From NCBI RefSeq assembly GCF_003429665.1, contig NZ_QUWK01000002.1, positions 1 to 64,000 of the forward strand: a stretch of DNA of 64,000 nucleotides. Direction: 5' to 3'. Both the position numbers and the translations under genes were made by a program. This document shows, one piece after another, positions 25,552-35,034 of this stretch. Below the pieces are notes generated by a model, which did no database searches, was not told the DNA's origin, and saw nothing but the letters and a program-made list of their open reading frames with translations. The stretch's first letter is position 1, and each line of letters starts with the position of its first letter. Source of the DNA: Sphaerochaeta halotolerans. Lineage in GTDB: Bacteria > Spirochaetota > Spirochaetia > Sphaerochaetales > Sphaerochaetaceae.

Positions 25552-26796
25552 ATGCCCAATACATTTGCAAATACTATCCTGACACGGTTTCTGCGCTATG
25601 CAGTCATAGATACCATGAGTGATGACAAGAAAGTAGGGGAGAAACACCCCTCCACCGATGGCCAATGGGATCTTCTCAGGTTGCTGGAACAAGAATTACG
25701 GGAGCTGGGGATCACAGACATCCAGGTTGATGAGCATGGGGTGGTCATCGGTAGAATCCCTTCCAACATTGACCATGCTGTCCCCACCGTGGCCTTCATG
25801 GCCCATGTAGATACTGCAGATGATGTTCCTGGCAATGGGGTAAAACCCAGGGTCATTGAAGCCTATGATGGAAAAGACATCCCGCTCAATGAAGAGTACA
25901 CCCTCAAGGTTGAGGATAATCCAGAGTTGTTGCGTTACAAGGGAGAGACAATCGTTGTTACCGATGGAACTACGCTCCTAGGCAGTGACGACAAGGCTGG
26001 TGTGGCTGAAATCATGAGTGCCACAGCGTATTTACTCACTCATCCTGAACTCAAGCATGGAGTGGTGGAGTGTATCTTCACCAGCGATGAGGAGACCGGT
26101 GCGGGGATGGATACCTTTCCATATGAGAAGATCAGCTGTGACTACTGCTATACCATCGATGGGGGAAGGCGTTTTGAGATTGAAAGCGAATGCTTCAATG
26201 CTGCAACCCTTCACGTTCACTTCAGTGGAGTGAGTTACCACTTTGGTGCTGCCCGTGGTCGGCTTGTCAATGCACTGACCATGGCCGCCTTCTTCGTCAA
26301 TGCCCTGCCTCAAGCTGAAAGTCCGGAGGCCACTGATGAACGGTATGGATATTATTGTGCACAGAGCATGAGCGGAACGAACACCGAGGTTGACCTGACC
26401 CTATACCTCAGGGATTTTGATCTGGAGATTCTCGATAGAAGAATTGAGGCGATCAAGCAGTTGGCAGCAGCTACAGAGGCGCTGTATCCAAAGGGAACCG
26501 TTTCTGTTGATGCTAAACACATCTACTACAATATGGCCTTGGTTGCAAAGAACAAACCCTTTGCCATGGAGAATCTCCTGAAAGCTGGTGATGAGCTGGG
26601 ATTCAAGCTTGAGCAAACCTTGATCAGGGGAGGAACCGATGGGGCTCGCATGGCCAATGAAAGGAATATTCCCTGCCCGAACATCTTTACCGGTGGGCAT
26701 AATCTTCACTCCCAGTTTGAGTGGGCTGCCTTGCCTGCAATGGAGGATGCAACTCGCTTGATCCTCAAGATCATCGAAGTTGGAGCCGCTACATGA
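25552..26796 (+). CDS. pepT: Peptidase T (tripeptide aminopeptidase)
   Basis: A 414-residue M20 metallopeptidase that removes the N-terminal residue of tripeptides in the cytosol. Zinc site residues visible: AHVDTAD (H85 with D87), GSDDKAG (bridging Asp near 146), TSDEETG (catalytic Glu with neighbouring ligand), TIDGG, and the C-terminal GGTDGARM and GGHNLHSQFEW. Length fits PepT. AGGAGAGG precedes ATG 25552. Its stop overlaps the next ATG (ATGA), so the envelope genes behind it are in the same operon. Confidence 0.95.
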   Translation: MPNTFANTILTRFLRYAVIDTMSDDKKVGEKHPSTDGQWDLLRLLEQELRELGITDIQVDEHGVVIGRIPSNIDHAVPTVAFMAHVDTADDVPGNGVKPRVIEAYDGKDIPLNEEYTLKVEDNPELLRYKGETIVVTDGTTLLGSDDKAGVAEIMSATAYLLTHPELKHGVVECIFTSDEETGAGMDTFPYEKISCDYCYTIDGGRRFEIESECFNAATLHVHFSGVSYHFGAARGRLVNALTMAAFFVNALPQAESPEATDERYGYYCAQSMSGTNTEVDLTLYLRDFDLEILDRRIEAIKQLAAATEALYPKGTVSVDAKHIYYNMALVAKNKPFAMENLLKAGDELGFKLEQTLIRGGTDGARMANERNIPCPNIFTGGHNLHSQFEWAALPAMEDATRLILKIIEVGAAT

Positions 26797-27764
26797 GGCT
26801 GGTACTCTCCCTGTTGGTCTTTGCCTTTGCCATGCTTCCGCTCTCCTCTGCGCAACTTGCATTTACGCATGATGCAGATGTGCCCCAGGAGGTGGTAGAA
26901 GGAGTACAGCGTGCACTAGAGGATGCTCTGGTGGAGCGATTGCCTGAAGAAGGCGTGCTGAGCGCTGTACTGGAAGGCGGAGGACAGGGGGAGTTCTCCC
27001 TTGTACTTTCCTATGGAGAGAGGCAACTTACCTATACCCTCCTTGGAGAGGCAAAGGAGTATGAAAAACGCCTTGCTACTGCGCTCAATTATGATGGTCT
27101 TTCCCTGTTTGATACCTTGCCCTCGCTCAGTCTGACCTCCTTTTCTGGTCGTGAATTTGGGGCCAAGGTTGACGAACACTCCTACAAAGAAGGTGATCGA
27201 TTCACCGTTTTGGATGCAAAAGGAAGAGCCCAGGGAGTAGTGGTGGTGACCCGCGTTGCTGAAGAGGAGGGGGTGTTGTTGCTCTCCCAGCTTTCGGGAA
27301 AACCGCTCTTCTTGGGTATGGAGCTCAAGGAGCAGGGAAACAAGAGTGTGGCACTCTCTTTTTCTCTCAACAAGAATCTTGCTTCTGCTGTTGATCTTAT
27401 GCTTACCTGGCCGCTTGCCATGCATCCTTTTTCTGCTCAATTTGGCCTTGGGGCAACTTTGACGAGCCGCATCCATGGCAGTATAGGGCTCTCGGCGAAG
27501 CTCCCACTCAGTCAATTCTCTTCCGCTCAGAATGCTCTGGTAAGAAATCTTTCACTTGATGCTACAGCCTTGTTTTCAGCAGGCTACGATACATCATTGC
27601 AGGATAGTTTTTATCAAGCTTCCGGTGAAGTCGGCGTTGCATGTGCCCTCTCCAACTGGACACTCTCCCTAGCGCTTGGAAATCGCGTTGCTGCAAGTGA
27701 AGCCCTGCTTCTTGAACAAGGGCTTTTCCTCAAGCTCACAACAGCGTACACTTATACACTATGA
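26793..27764 (+). CDS. Exported protein of unknown family, next to LPP20-like lipoprotein
   Basis: A 323-residue protein. Signal peptide MRLVLSLLVFAFAML with cleavage near SSAQ. The first half has small alpha/beta segments (DVPQEVVEGVQRALEDAL) and a SH3-like or FlgT-C-like stretch (YKEGDRFTVLDAKG, VVVTRVAEEEGVLLLS). The second half is beta-rich (ALSFSLNKNLASAVDLMLTW, LKLTTAYTYTL) and ends in an aromatic-hydrophobic pattern. Start at ATG 26793 inside the pepT stop; it overlaps the next gene by ATGA. Confidence 0.65.
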   Translation: MRLVLSLLVFAFAMLPLSSAQLAFTHDADVPQEVVEGVQRALEDALVERLPEEGVLSAVLEGGGQGEFSLVLSYGERQLTYTLLGEAKEYEKRLATALNYDGLSLFDTLPSLSLTSFSGREFGAKVDEHSYKEGDRFTVLDAKGRAQGVVVVTRVAEEEGVLLLSQLSGKPLFLGMELKEQGNKSVALSFSLNKNLASAVDLMLTWPLAMHPFSAQFGLGATLTSRIHGSIGLSAKLPLSQFSSAQNALVRNLSLDATALFSAGYDTSLQDSFYQASGEVGVACALSNWTLSLALGNRVAASEALLLEQGLFLKLTTAYTYTL

Positions 27765-29158
27765 AACGACCATTCCTTGGAGTATGTCTTGTGCTCCTAT
27801 TGAGTTTGATGCTTATCTCCTGTTCCTCACTTTCCCCATTGGTACGAGCACAGCTAGAGGGGCTTCCTTCCTGGGCATACTCACCCCAACAACGGAGTGG
27901 GGAAGTTGCTTTTGTAGGCAAGGGAACCGCCCCAGTCAGCTATAATGCACGATTGTTGGCGTATGAGGATATCTTGGACCAGATTTCAGCATATGTAGGT
28001 GAAGATGTCTATGATATGTACTATCGAGAACTCACCACAACAAATGCCATTGCAGATTTCAATCTGACCATTGCAAGTGAATATACCGTCAGCGAAGGAA
28101 GGACTGGTTTCGATGTCTATCTGCTTGCTCGCATGGATGAAGCATTGCTCAGTGGGAAACGCACCAGTGTCTACAATCAGATGATAGAACGGGAAAGGAC
28201 CATTGAAGCAATGTTGAATACAGCTGGCCAAGCCTATCGTTCCAATGATGATACTGGCGCTATCAAACAGTATCTGGAAGCTGCCATGCTGTCAGCAGAA
28301 GGCCCTGTCAGTGAGAGGAAATATGAGACTGAAACACTCTTGGATAAAGCCATATCCTTTATTGAAGCTCTTCGGTTCAGTCTCCGTAACCCAGTGAGCA
28401 CAGAAGCGAAGGTAACTGTGTACCTACGGAGAAAGAGCCGGTTGCTCTCCCCAAAGGTGCTCAACGCTCCCATCAATGCGACATTCCAAGCAAGGAACAG
28501 CATCTCTGAGACGTATACCGATTTCCTGCAGTTCAATACTGCCAGCGATGGGTATTTCTTATTCGTCCCTTATAACCAAGGTTTGATAAAGGATGGTCAG
28601 ATCATATTTTCACTGGATCTCTCATCGACCATCGCAAAACTTGAGAAGACGCTTTCTCAAGAGCAGGTTGAAAGAGTCCAGGAAGCAGTCTCACAGGTCT
28701 CCATAACCTTTCCCTATACCCTCACTGCTTCACTATCCGGCAAAAGCATACTGTGTGAAATCCAGGAGTTCTCTCTCGAGGGATCTCTTATCAGCGGGGA
28801 TCAGGCACTGAAAGTGTTCAACCAGGAACTTGCGCTTGATGATATCCTGGTGCAAGAGATCAATCTCAAACCAACCGATACAGAAGATCAGCTCTCCCAG
28901 TTGAAGGGAGAGGCTGACCTCGCCTTTCTTGGAAGTGTCGGGGTGGCAAGCCAGCAACAGGTCAGAGACCATTGGGTGGTGGTAGCTAGTGGAAATGTCG
29001 GCCTCTATGATCTGAATAGCGGAGCCTTGCTCTTTGACACACTCTCCTTGGAGGCAGTTGGTTCAGGACAAACCCGTGAGCAGGCACAGCGTGTTGCCTT
29101 TTCCCGTTTTGGTTCCATTGCTGCATATCTCCAGAGTGCTTGGCTGTTCAAACGCTAA
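27761..29158 (+). CDS. LPP20-family-like lipoprotein
   Basis: A 465-residue lipoprotein: SLMLISC is the lipobox. Residues about 35-140 (GLPSWAYSP, VGKGTAPVSYNARLLAYEDI, FDVYLLARMDEALL) match the LPP20 type of domain found in spirochaetal and Helicobacter lipoproteins. A helical segment with a possible TPR unit (AMLNTAGQAYRSNDDTGAIK) and beta-rich C-terminal domains follow. Probably part of an envelope complex with the preceding gene, with which it overlaps by four bases. It converges on the GDPD gene, sharing 11 bases. Confidence 0.75.
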   Translation: MKRPFLGVCLVLLLSLMLISCSSLSPLVRAQLEGLPSWAYSPQQRSGEVAFVGKGTAPVSYNARLLAYEDILDQISAYVGEDVYDMYYRELTTTNAIADFNLTIASEYTVSEGRTGFDVYLLARMDEALLSGKRTSVYNQMIERERTIEAMLNTAGQAYRSNDDTGAIKQYLEAAMLSAEGPVSERKYETETLLDKAISFIEALRFSLRNPVSTEAKVTVYLRRKSRLLSPKVLNAPINATFQARNSISETYTDFLQFNTASDGYFLFVPYNQGLIKDGQIIFSLDLSSTIAKLEKTLSQEQVERVQEAVSQVSITFPYTLTASLSGKSILCEIQEFSLEGSLISGDQALKVFNQELALDDILVQEINLKPTDTEDQLSQLKGEADLAFLGSVGVASQQQVRDHWVVVASGNVGLYDLNSGALLFDTLSLEAVGSGQTREQAQRVAFSRFGSIAAYLQSAWLFKR

Positions 29159-29867
29159 ACAAGTCCTGTAGTGCTTTTGGGTTGTTACTGATGATTCCCA
29201 TCACCCCCTGTGCGAGGAGCGATGCGGCATCTCCTCTCTCATCGACGGTCCAAGCGCACAGCTGGTAACCGAAGGATTGAGCCTCCTTAATCCGATTCTT
29301 GGATGGCTTCAAATAGGAAGGGCGGGTGAGATATTTTCCAAAACCATGGCGAAGTATTCTCGGTACCCCAGGATTATCACCATAGATCAAGGCAGTCGGG
29401 ATGGACCCTTTGCTCTTGCGTTTGAATCTGAGCAAACTGATTGGGTTGAATGAGCTTGCAAAGCAACGGGACTCCATGCCAGATTGATAGATTTTCTCCA
29501 GCAGTAGTTGCTCCAGTCCCAAGTCCTTCGCTCCAGGAGCCTTGATCTCAATATCATAGTAAAGAGCCTTGCCTCCCAAGGCAAAAACATCGGCAAGCAA
29601 GGGAATATGCTCTCCCCCTCCGATGTCGATCTTCTTGAGTTCTTGATAAGAGAGTTCAGCTACCTTGCCTGGGTGGCCTGCCACACGCATTAGATCATAG
29701 TCGTGGATTACAACCAATTCACCACTTCTGCAACGTTGTACATCCAGTTCTATCCCATCAATGTGATGCTCCAGGCAGTCAGCAAAGCTGGGAAGTGTAT
29801 TTTCTGGGTGGTCAGCTGATGAGCCTTTGTGTCCGAACAGCAGAGGTTTGCTGAATACACGATTCAT
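29148..29867 (-). CDS. Glycerophosphodiester phosphodiesterase
   Basis: A 239-residue GDPD-fold enzyme, cleaving glycerophosphodiesters to glycerol 3-phosphate and an alcohol. Key residues: GHKGSSADHPENTLPSF (catalytic His 13), GIELDVQ (metal-binding Glu/Asp), VVIHDYDL (second His), and IEIKA. There is no signal peptide, so it is cytosolic. Glycerol 3-phosphate released here could join the product of GlpK in the same window. It overlaps the upstream nfo by ATGA. Confidence 0.9.
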   Translation of the reverse strand: MNRVFSKPLLFGHKGSSADHPENTLPSFADCLEHHIDGIELDVQRCRSGELVVIHDYDLMRVAGHPGKVAELSYQELKKIDIGGGEHIPLLADVFALGGKALYYDIEIKAPGAKDLGLEQLLLEKIYQSGMESRCFASSFNPISLLRFKRKSKGSIPTALIYGDNPGVPRILRHGFGKYLTRPSYLKPSKNRIKEAQSFGYQLCAWTVDERGDAASLLAQGVMGIISNNPKALQDLFSV

Positions 29868-30709
29868 CGCCTGCCTCCGAATCTGAGATGGGCAACCTCA
29901 TCCTTCCAGAGCGTATCATCCACCGTTTCAAGAATCAGAGGCATGTTCTCAAATCGTGCGTCACATGCAATGTACTCGAAGGTGGCCCATCCAATACTTC
30001 CCATGCCCAGGCTTGCATGTCGGTCAAGATGACTGCCCGCATTACTTTTTGCGTCATTGAGGTGCATCCCCTTGAGATGGGAGAGGCCAAGGAGGGTGTC
30101 GAATTGTTCTATGGCTGTATTGAACTCCTCGGGGCTGCTCATGGAGTATCCTGCAGCATGAGCATGACAGGTATCGATACAAAAACCGATGCGTTCTCTC
30201 TGCGTGCACTGCTCGAAGAGATATGCAAGTTCCTCAAAGGAAGAACCCAGGTTTGTGCCCTGTCCTGCTGTGTTCTCAATGACTGCAACCACATGATCTG
30301 TTTCACTGAGGGCAATGTCGAGGCTCTGGGCAACCAGAGAGAGGCTCTCCTTGGGATCGATGAGTCCCAAATGGGAGCCTGGATGGAAGTTGAGCAGGCT
30401 CAAGCCCAATTGATCGACCCGTCGCAGTTCATCGATGAAGGCTTCCAAGCTCTTCTTTCTCTTTTCAGGGTCTGGATTACCTAGGTTAATAAGATAGCTA
30501 TCGTGTACCAGCACCTGTTGTGCTGTGAAACCCTTCTCCACCATCGTGGACTTGAACAGTGTTATAGCTTCCTTGTCCAAGTCCTTGGATTTCCATTGCC
30601 GTTGGTTCTTGGTGAACATCCCGAATGCATTGGCTCCCAAATTGGCTGCCTGTATGGCTGCGTTGTGTACTCCTCCGGCAATACTGGTATGTGGTCCTAT
30701 GGTATGCAT
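29864..30709 (-). CDS. nfo: Endonuclease IV (AP endonuclease)
   Basis: A 281-residue AP endonuclease IV that nicks DNA 5' to abasic sites. The N-terminus MHTIGPHTSIAGG matches the family start; zinc ligands are visible in NFHPGSHLG, VIENTAGQGTNLG, CIDTCHAHAAGY, HLNDAKS, DRHASLG and LETV. The start is set by homology at ATG 30709; no Shine-Dalgarno is visible, and an ATG at 30748 in the same frame would add 13 residues. Divergent from the M16 peptidase, and forms an operon with the GDPD gene. Confidence 0.93.
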   Translation of the reverse strand: MHTIGPHTSIAGGVHNAAIQAANLGANAFGMFTKNQRQWKSKDLDKEAITLFKSTMVEKGFTAQQVLVHDSYLINLGNPDPEKRKKSLEAFIDELRRVDQLGLSLLNFHPGSHLGLIDPKESLSLVAQSLDIALSETDHVVAVIENTAGQGTNLGSSFEELAYLFEQCTQRERIGFCIDTCHAHAAGYSMSSPEEFNTAIEQFDTLLGLSHLKGMHLNDAKSNAGSHLDRHASLGMGSIGWATFEYIACDARFENMPLILETVDDTLWKDEVAHLRFGGRR

Positions 30710-30791
30710 AGGAGAACGGTAGAGCTTGAGGCAAGGGTTGTCAATCATGAGAACTCGTGATAGTGTCCACCTTACAAAGGAGCGAAAGAGC

Positions 30792-33743
30792 ATGATACAA
30801 CGGCAATGGGCCTTAGGGGATGAGCTCGCGGGCTTCCAACTGGTGGAAATCACCCAGCTTGATGAGTATAAGGGAACCGGATATTTGTTCCGACATATCG
30901 AGACCAATATGGAGGTCTTTCAGCTCATCAATTCTGATAGAGAACGATTCTTCAGCTATGTCTTTCGGACACTTCCCAATAATGATTGTGGTATTGCACA
31001 TATCCTGGAACACAGTGTACTGGCAGGTAGCCAACGCTATCCTGTGAGGGATCCCTTCATGACCCTGCTCAAGGGAAGTACCAATACCTTCATGAATGCA
31101 ATGACATATCCGGATAAAACCCTCTATCCCGGTGCGAGTCCCTTACAGAAGGATTTTGAGAATCTTTTCCATGTATATACAGATGCTGTATTTGCTCCTC
31201 TGCTTCGTGAGGAGACGTTCTGGCAGGAAGGCGTACGCCTGGTTTGCGAAGAGGAGCGTTGCCACTTCGAAGGAGTGGTCTACAATGAGATGCTGGGTGA
31301 TAGTGCTGACCATGATTCAATCGTCGGCAAGGGCAGCATCCGCTCTCTGTTTCCCGACACCCCGTACTCCTTTGAATCGGGTGGCGATCCAGAGCAGATT
31401 GTTCGGTTGGATTACCAACAGTTTCGCTCCTTCTATAGCCAGTTTTACCACCCTTCCAATTGCAAGCTTTTCTTGTATGGGGATCTTGAGGTAGGGGAGT
31501 ATCTCTCATACCTTGATGAGGAATACCTGAAAACACGTGGTTCTCTCAAGGTGAACAGCCTCTGTCCTGTAGCCGAACCATGGAAGAAGGAGAGAAGTGT
31601 CACTCTCACCAGTCCCATGGAAGAAGGGCAGACAAAGGAAAGTGCCTCGGTAGTGCTTTCCTGGGCAACCACTGACGTGAGTGACCCTCTGCAGGTCATC
31701 ACGCTTTCCACCCTTGTTGATCTGCTGCTTGGTAATCAGGCAGCCCCCTTGTACAAAGCATTGCTCGATAGTGGGCTGGGTATCGACATTTCTCCTGAGA
31801 GTGGCATGAGTGCAGATTTCAGGCAGATGCCGTTCCTGGTAGGATTCAAGGGGATCAAACCGGAATTGGCAGAAGATGCAAAAGCATGTATCTTGCAAGC
31901 TTTGGAGACAATCGTCAAAGAGGGATTGGAACCTGAAATGGTTGCCTCTTCCTTGAAACGGATTCGTTTCAAGCAGCTGGAAATACCGGGAGGTGTTCCC
32001 AACGGGCTAAGGGCCTTGAACAGAAGTCTACGTGGGTGGCTCTATGATCTATCCCCTTGTGCAACCATTGAGTCGGGGAAACCTCTCGAAGCTTTGGAGG
32101 ATGCACTCCACAAGGATTCTCGTTACTTTGAGAATTGGATCAAACGCCATCTTCTGGACAATCCGCACCGTTGTTTGGTTACGGTAAAACCAGATGGCGA
32201 ACATCAGAAAAGACAGACAGATGCCATCGCTCGATATGCAACACAGGTCACTGCGTCTCTGGACAAGAAAGGGGTCAAGCTCTTGCAAGACCAGAACCAG
32301 CGTTTCCTTCAGTTTGAAATGGAAGGAGATACTCCTGAGGCATTGGCTACAATCCCACGTCTCCATCTGGAGGACCTTCCCTCTACAATTCGTCCCAATA
32401 CGCACCAAACGATGCAGTGTGCAGGGCAGCCACTCTACATCCGACCACAGTTCTGTAACCAGATTGTATACGCCGATTTCGCGTTCAATGTGGAGGATCT
32501 TAGTGAACGAGAGCTGATCCTGTTGCCTTTGTATACCCGATTGCTCCAGACCACAGGGTTGGGGGACCTTACCTATGCACAGGTGGCGACCAGACTGAAG
32601 CACTTGACCGGTGATTTCAACGTCTATACAGAAATGGGTAGTTCATGCAACGAACGTGATGTTTTGATGCTGATGTGCAGGGTAAAGACGCTCAGAGAGG
32701 ACTTTGAGCCTGCTATGCAGTTCGTCCAGGAACTGCTCACCGGTGCGAATATGGGCGACCTGAAGCAATTGAAGTTGGTATTGAACAACTATAAAACTGA
32801 TTTTGCTGACAGTGTTACCTACAGTGCCCATAGCTTTGCAAGCCTCTGTGCTGCAAGTGTGTTTTCCCCCATCCAGTGGGAAGGGGAGCAACTTTCAGGC
32901 CTACATCAGTGGTTTTTCTTGGAATCGATAGAAGAGAAAGATCTTCCCTCTATTGCCCAGGAACTGGAACAGTTGCAACGAAAGCTTTCCAACCGCAGAA
33001 GATTGCTCCTGCATCTCAGCTGTGATGAAGCGTTGGTTCAAGAGTTTGTTCCAGTGTATGAAGCATTCACGAAGGCATTCAGTGACCAGGGAGTAGTGCA
33101 ACCGGTACCACGCTCATACAAAGAGGTAAGCAAAGGAACCATTCATGAAGTACAACTCTACCGACTTCCTGCAACGGTCAGCTATGCAGCATGGGCCATG
33201 CGAACTGAGAAACGGGGTACTGTGTTGCAGGCCGCCCAGATTCTCCTTGCAAATATCCTGACGGGAAATGATCTTTGGGAAGTCATTAGAGGGCAGGGTG
33301 GTGCCTACGGTGTTGCCGCAAATGCTGATGTCATGGAAGAAATCTGTGTATTTTCTACCTACAGGGACCCCCGCATTGCCGGTACCTATCGCGATTTCAT
33401 CAAGATTCTCAATAAATATGCCCAAATTGATATTGATCCAGGACATATTGAGAATGCCTTGATTGCAACCATTGGGAGTGAACTCAAGCCACTGTCACCC
33501 AGCCAGGATTCCATTCTTGCGTTCAGGCGGTTGTTCTACCATATCAGTGATGAGTTCAGGGCAATGAGACGCCAACATTTGTTGCAGTTGGACAGCAAAC
33601 AACTCAACGAAGGAGCGAAAGCCTTGCTTCGATCTGCAAAGGAAGAAGACTCCTATGTTGTGCTCAGTGGGGCCCAGCTGCTGGAAGCAGAAAAAGAGAA
33701 GCACCCTATCCTCGATCGTCCTTCGATACGTCTTCCGCTCTAG
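30792..33743 (+). CDS. M16C (PreP-like) zinc metallopeptidase
   Basis: A 983-residue inverted zincin. HILEH (H70, E73, H74) is the HxxEH site and NEMLG contains the third ligand, Glu 166. Size, the early position of the zinc motif and the long tail fit the presequence-protease (PreP/Cym1) group, which degrades unstructured peptides inside a closed chamber. The second half (EVIRGQGGAYGV near residue 830) is the substrate-binding R/Y pair of the inactive half. No signal peptide is seen. Start at ATG 30792 behind AAGGAG. The last 38 bases overlap the convergent Fe-S protein gene. Confidence 0.92.
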   Translation: MIQRQWALGDELAGFQLVEITQLDEYKGTGYLFRHIETNMEVFQLINSDRERFFSYVFRTLPNNDCGIAHILEHSVLAGSQRYPVRDPFMTLLKGSTNTFMNAMTYPDKTLYPGASPLQKDFENLFHVYTDAVFAPLLREETFWQEGVRLVCEEERCHFEGVVYNEMLGDSADHDSIVGKGSIRSLFPDTPYSFESGGDPEQIVRLDYQQFRSFYSQFYHPSNCKLFLYGDLEVGEYLSYLDEEYLKTRGSLKVNSLCPVAEPWKKERSVTLTSPMEEGQTKESASVVLSWATTDVSDPLQVITLSTLVDLLLGNQAAPLYKALLDSGLGIDISPESGMSADFRQMPFLVGFKGIKPELAEDAKACILQALETIVKEGLEPEMVASSLKRIRFKQLEIPGGVPNGLRALNRSLRGWLYDLSPCATIESGKPLEALEDALHKDSRYFENWIKRHLLDNPHRCLVTVKPDGEHQKRQTDAIARYATQVTASLDKKGVKLLQDQNQRFLQFEMEGDTPEALATIPRLHLEDLPSTIRPNTHQTMQCAGQPLYIRPQFCNQIVYADFAFNVEDLSERELILLPLYTRLLQTTGLGDLTYAQVATRLKHLTGDFNVYTEMGSSCNERDVLMLMCRVKTLREDFEPAMQFVQELLTGANMGDLKQLKLVLNNYKTDFADSVTYSAHSFASLCAASVFSPIQWEGEQLSGLHQWFFLESIEEKDLPSIAQELEQLQRKLSNRRRLLLHLSCDEALVQEFVPVYEAFTKAFSDQGVVQPVPRSYKEVSKGTIHEVQLYRLPATVSYAAWAMRTEKRGTVLQAAQILLANILTGNDLWEVIRGQGGAYGVAANADVMEEICVFSTYRDPRIAGTYRDFIKILNKYAQIDIDPGHIENALIATIGSELKPLSPSQDSILAFRRLFYHISDEFRAMRRQHLLQLDSKQLNEGAKALLRSAKEEDSYVVLSGAQLLEAEKEKHPILDRPSIRLPL

Positions 33744-35034
33744 CTTTGTCTCCCCAGATTCTGGAAAGTGAGGGAGCGGTCTGTGCGTTTCTCAGTTTGA
33801 GCACCACACACTGTTTGAGGCTTGCTTGGTTACGCGCAATATCCTCTGCAAGACTCTTACAGGTGGGACTTCCGCAAAGTCCGCAGTCGATACCAGGTAG
33901 GACTTTCAAGATATCGGTCACTTTCTGGAGTTTATACAAAGCTCTGGAACGATCTGCATCGAGACCCATCGCCGTTGTTGCTTTAAAAGGAGGCAACATG
34001 GGGTTTTCACGGAAGGCTTCTGCCTGGCTACGGATACGATTGACAAATGGTTCATCAAGCACCTCAGGAAGTTGCTGGGAGTAGTGCTTGAGCCGTTCTG
34101 AGGCAAGGAATCGGTTTCTCACTGTGAGAATTCCTCCCACGCACCCTTCAGCACATGCTTCCAATTCGAGAAATTGCAGATTCGTCTGTTCTTCTTCTTC
34201 GAGAATTTCCAAGAACTCAATGACATTATGCATCTCATCAACTGCAAGGGTACGCCCGTCATGGGAGGGAATCTGGCCTTTCACCAAGCTCCAGAGCAGT
34301 GCCTGCTTGGTGCACATGGCAAAGGTAAAACTGCCTTCCTGGACCTGGTCATGCTTTGCAAGATAGGTGCTTACCAGATTATACGCAGTATCGATATTGA
34401 TGATGCCATCAAATAATCGGTTCTCTTCTGAACCCTCAGTCTTGAATTGGGCAATCTTTGCTGCACACGGGGTGAAATAGAATATTCCTGGGTTTGCTGA
34501 TAGTTCAGCAAGTTCGCTTCTTGCAAAGATGGCAGCTACTTGGGCGGGGGGACGCAGCCTGCTCAGGTTGTCTACCAAGAGGGGGAAACGAATCTGGGTC
34601 AAGCGTTGCACAGCAGGGCAGAAGTTGCTTATCAAAGGCAATTCAGGTGTTCCTTCCTCTGCCTCAAGGACGTCCAGGATATCTACACCGGTCTCAGCAA
34701 GGTAGATATGGGTAAATCCGATTGCGTACAACGCCCCTAACACTTCGCCAAACGTGATAGTGTCAGGGAATTGGGCTAAGAATACGGCAGGGATGATGGC
34801 AACACGGACCAGGTAGTCCTCCAATTGGTCGAAGGGGTCCTGTTCTACCTTGATGGCGTCATTGGGACAGACTGCCATGCATTGGCCACAGTCAATACAG
34901 AGTTCCCCGCTGATCTCCGCTTTCCCGTGGTGGATGCGAATAGCCTGGGTTGGACACCGCTTCATGCAATGGGTACATCCCTTGCAGGAGGAGGTGATGA
35001 CCCTGATAGCGTGATGAAATATCTGGTCACTCAT
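33706..35034 (-). CDS. Hydrogenase-like Fe-S protein with H-cluster-type domain
   Basis: A 442-residue protein in four parts: two [4Fe-4S] ferredoxin motifs (C17/20/23/27 and C46/49/52/56); a [FeFe]-hydrogenase-like domain where NFCPAV, TPCAAK and ACAEGCVGG hold cysteines at the positions of all four H-cluster ligands (C139, C190, C294, C298); and a C-terminal [4Fe-4S] domain (CGLCGSPTC, C384/387/392/409). The proton-relay cysteine next to the first ligand (C300 in the HydA of this window) is Phe 138 and GGGQP is absent, so efficient H2 turnover is unlikely. A redox or H2 sensor is the more likely role. Last gene of a three-gene operon, overlapping the ATPase gene by ATGA. Confidence 0.85.
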   Translation of the reverse strand: MSDQIFHHAIRVITSSCKGCTHCMKRCPTQAIRIHHGKAEISGELCIDCGQCMAVCPNDAIKVEQDPFDQLEDYLVRVAIIPAVFLAQFPDTITFGEVLGALYAIGFTHIYLAETGVDILDVLEAEEGTPELPLISNFCPAVQRLTQIRFPLLVDNLSRLRPPAQVAAIFARSELAELSANPGIFYFTPCAAKIAQFKTEGSEENRLFDGIINIDTAYNLVSTYLAKHDQVQEGSFTFAMCTKQALLWSLVKGQIPSHDGRTLAVDEMHNVIEFLEILEEEEQTNLQFLELEACAEGCVGGILTVRNRFLASERLKHYSQQLPEVLDEPFVNRIRSQAEAFRENPMLPPFKATTAMGLDADRSRALYKLQKVTDILKVLPGIDCGLCGSPTCKSLAEDIARNQASLKQCVVLKLRNAQTAPSLSRIWGDKARAEDVSKDDRG

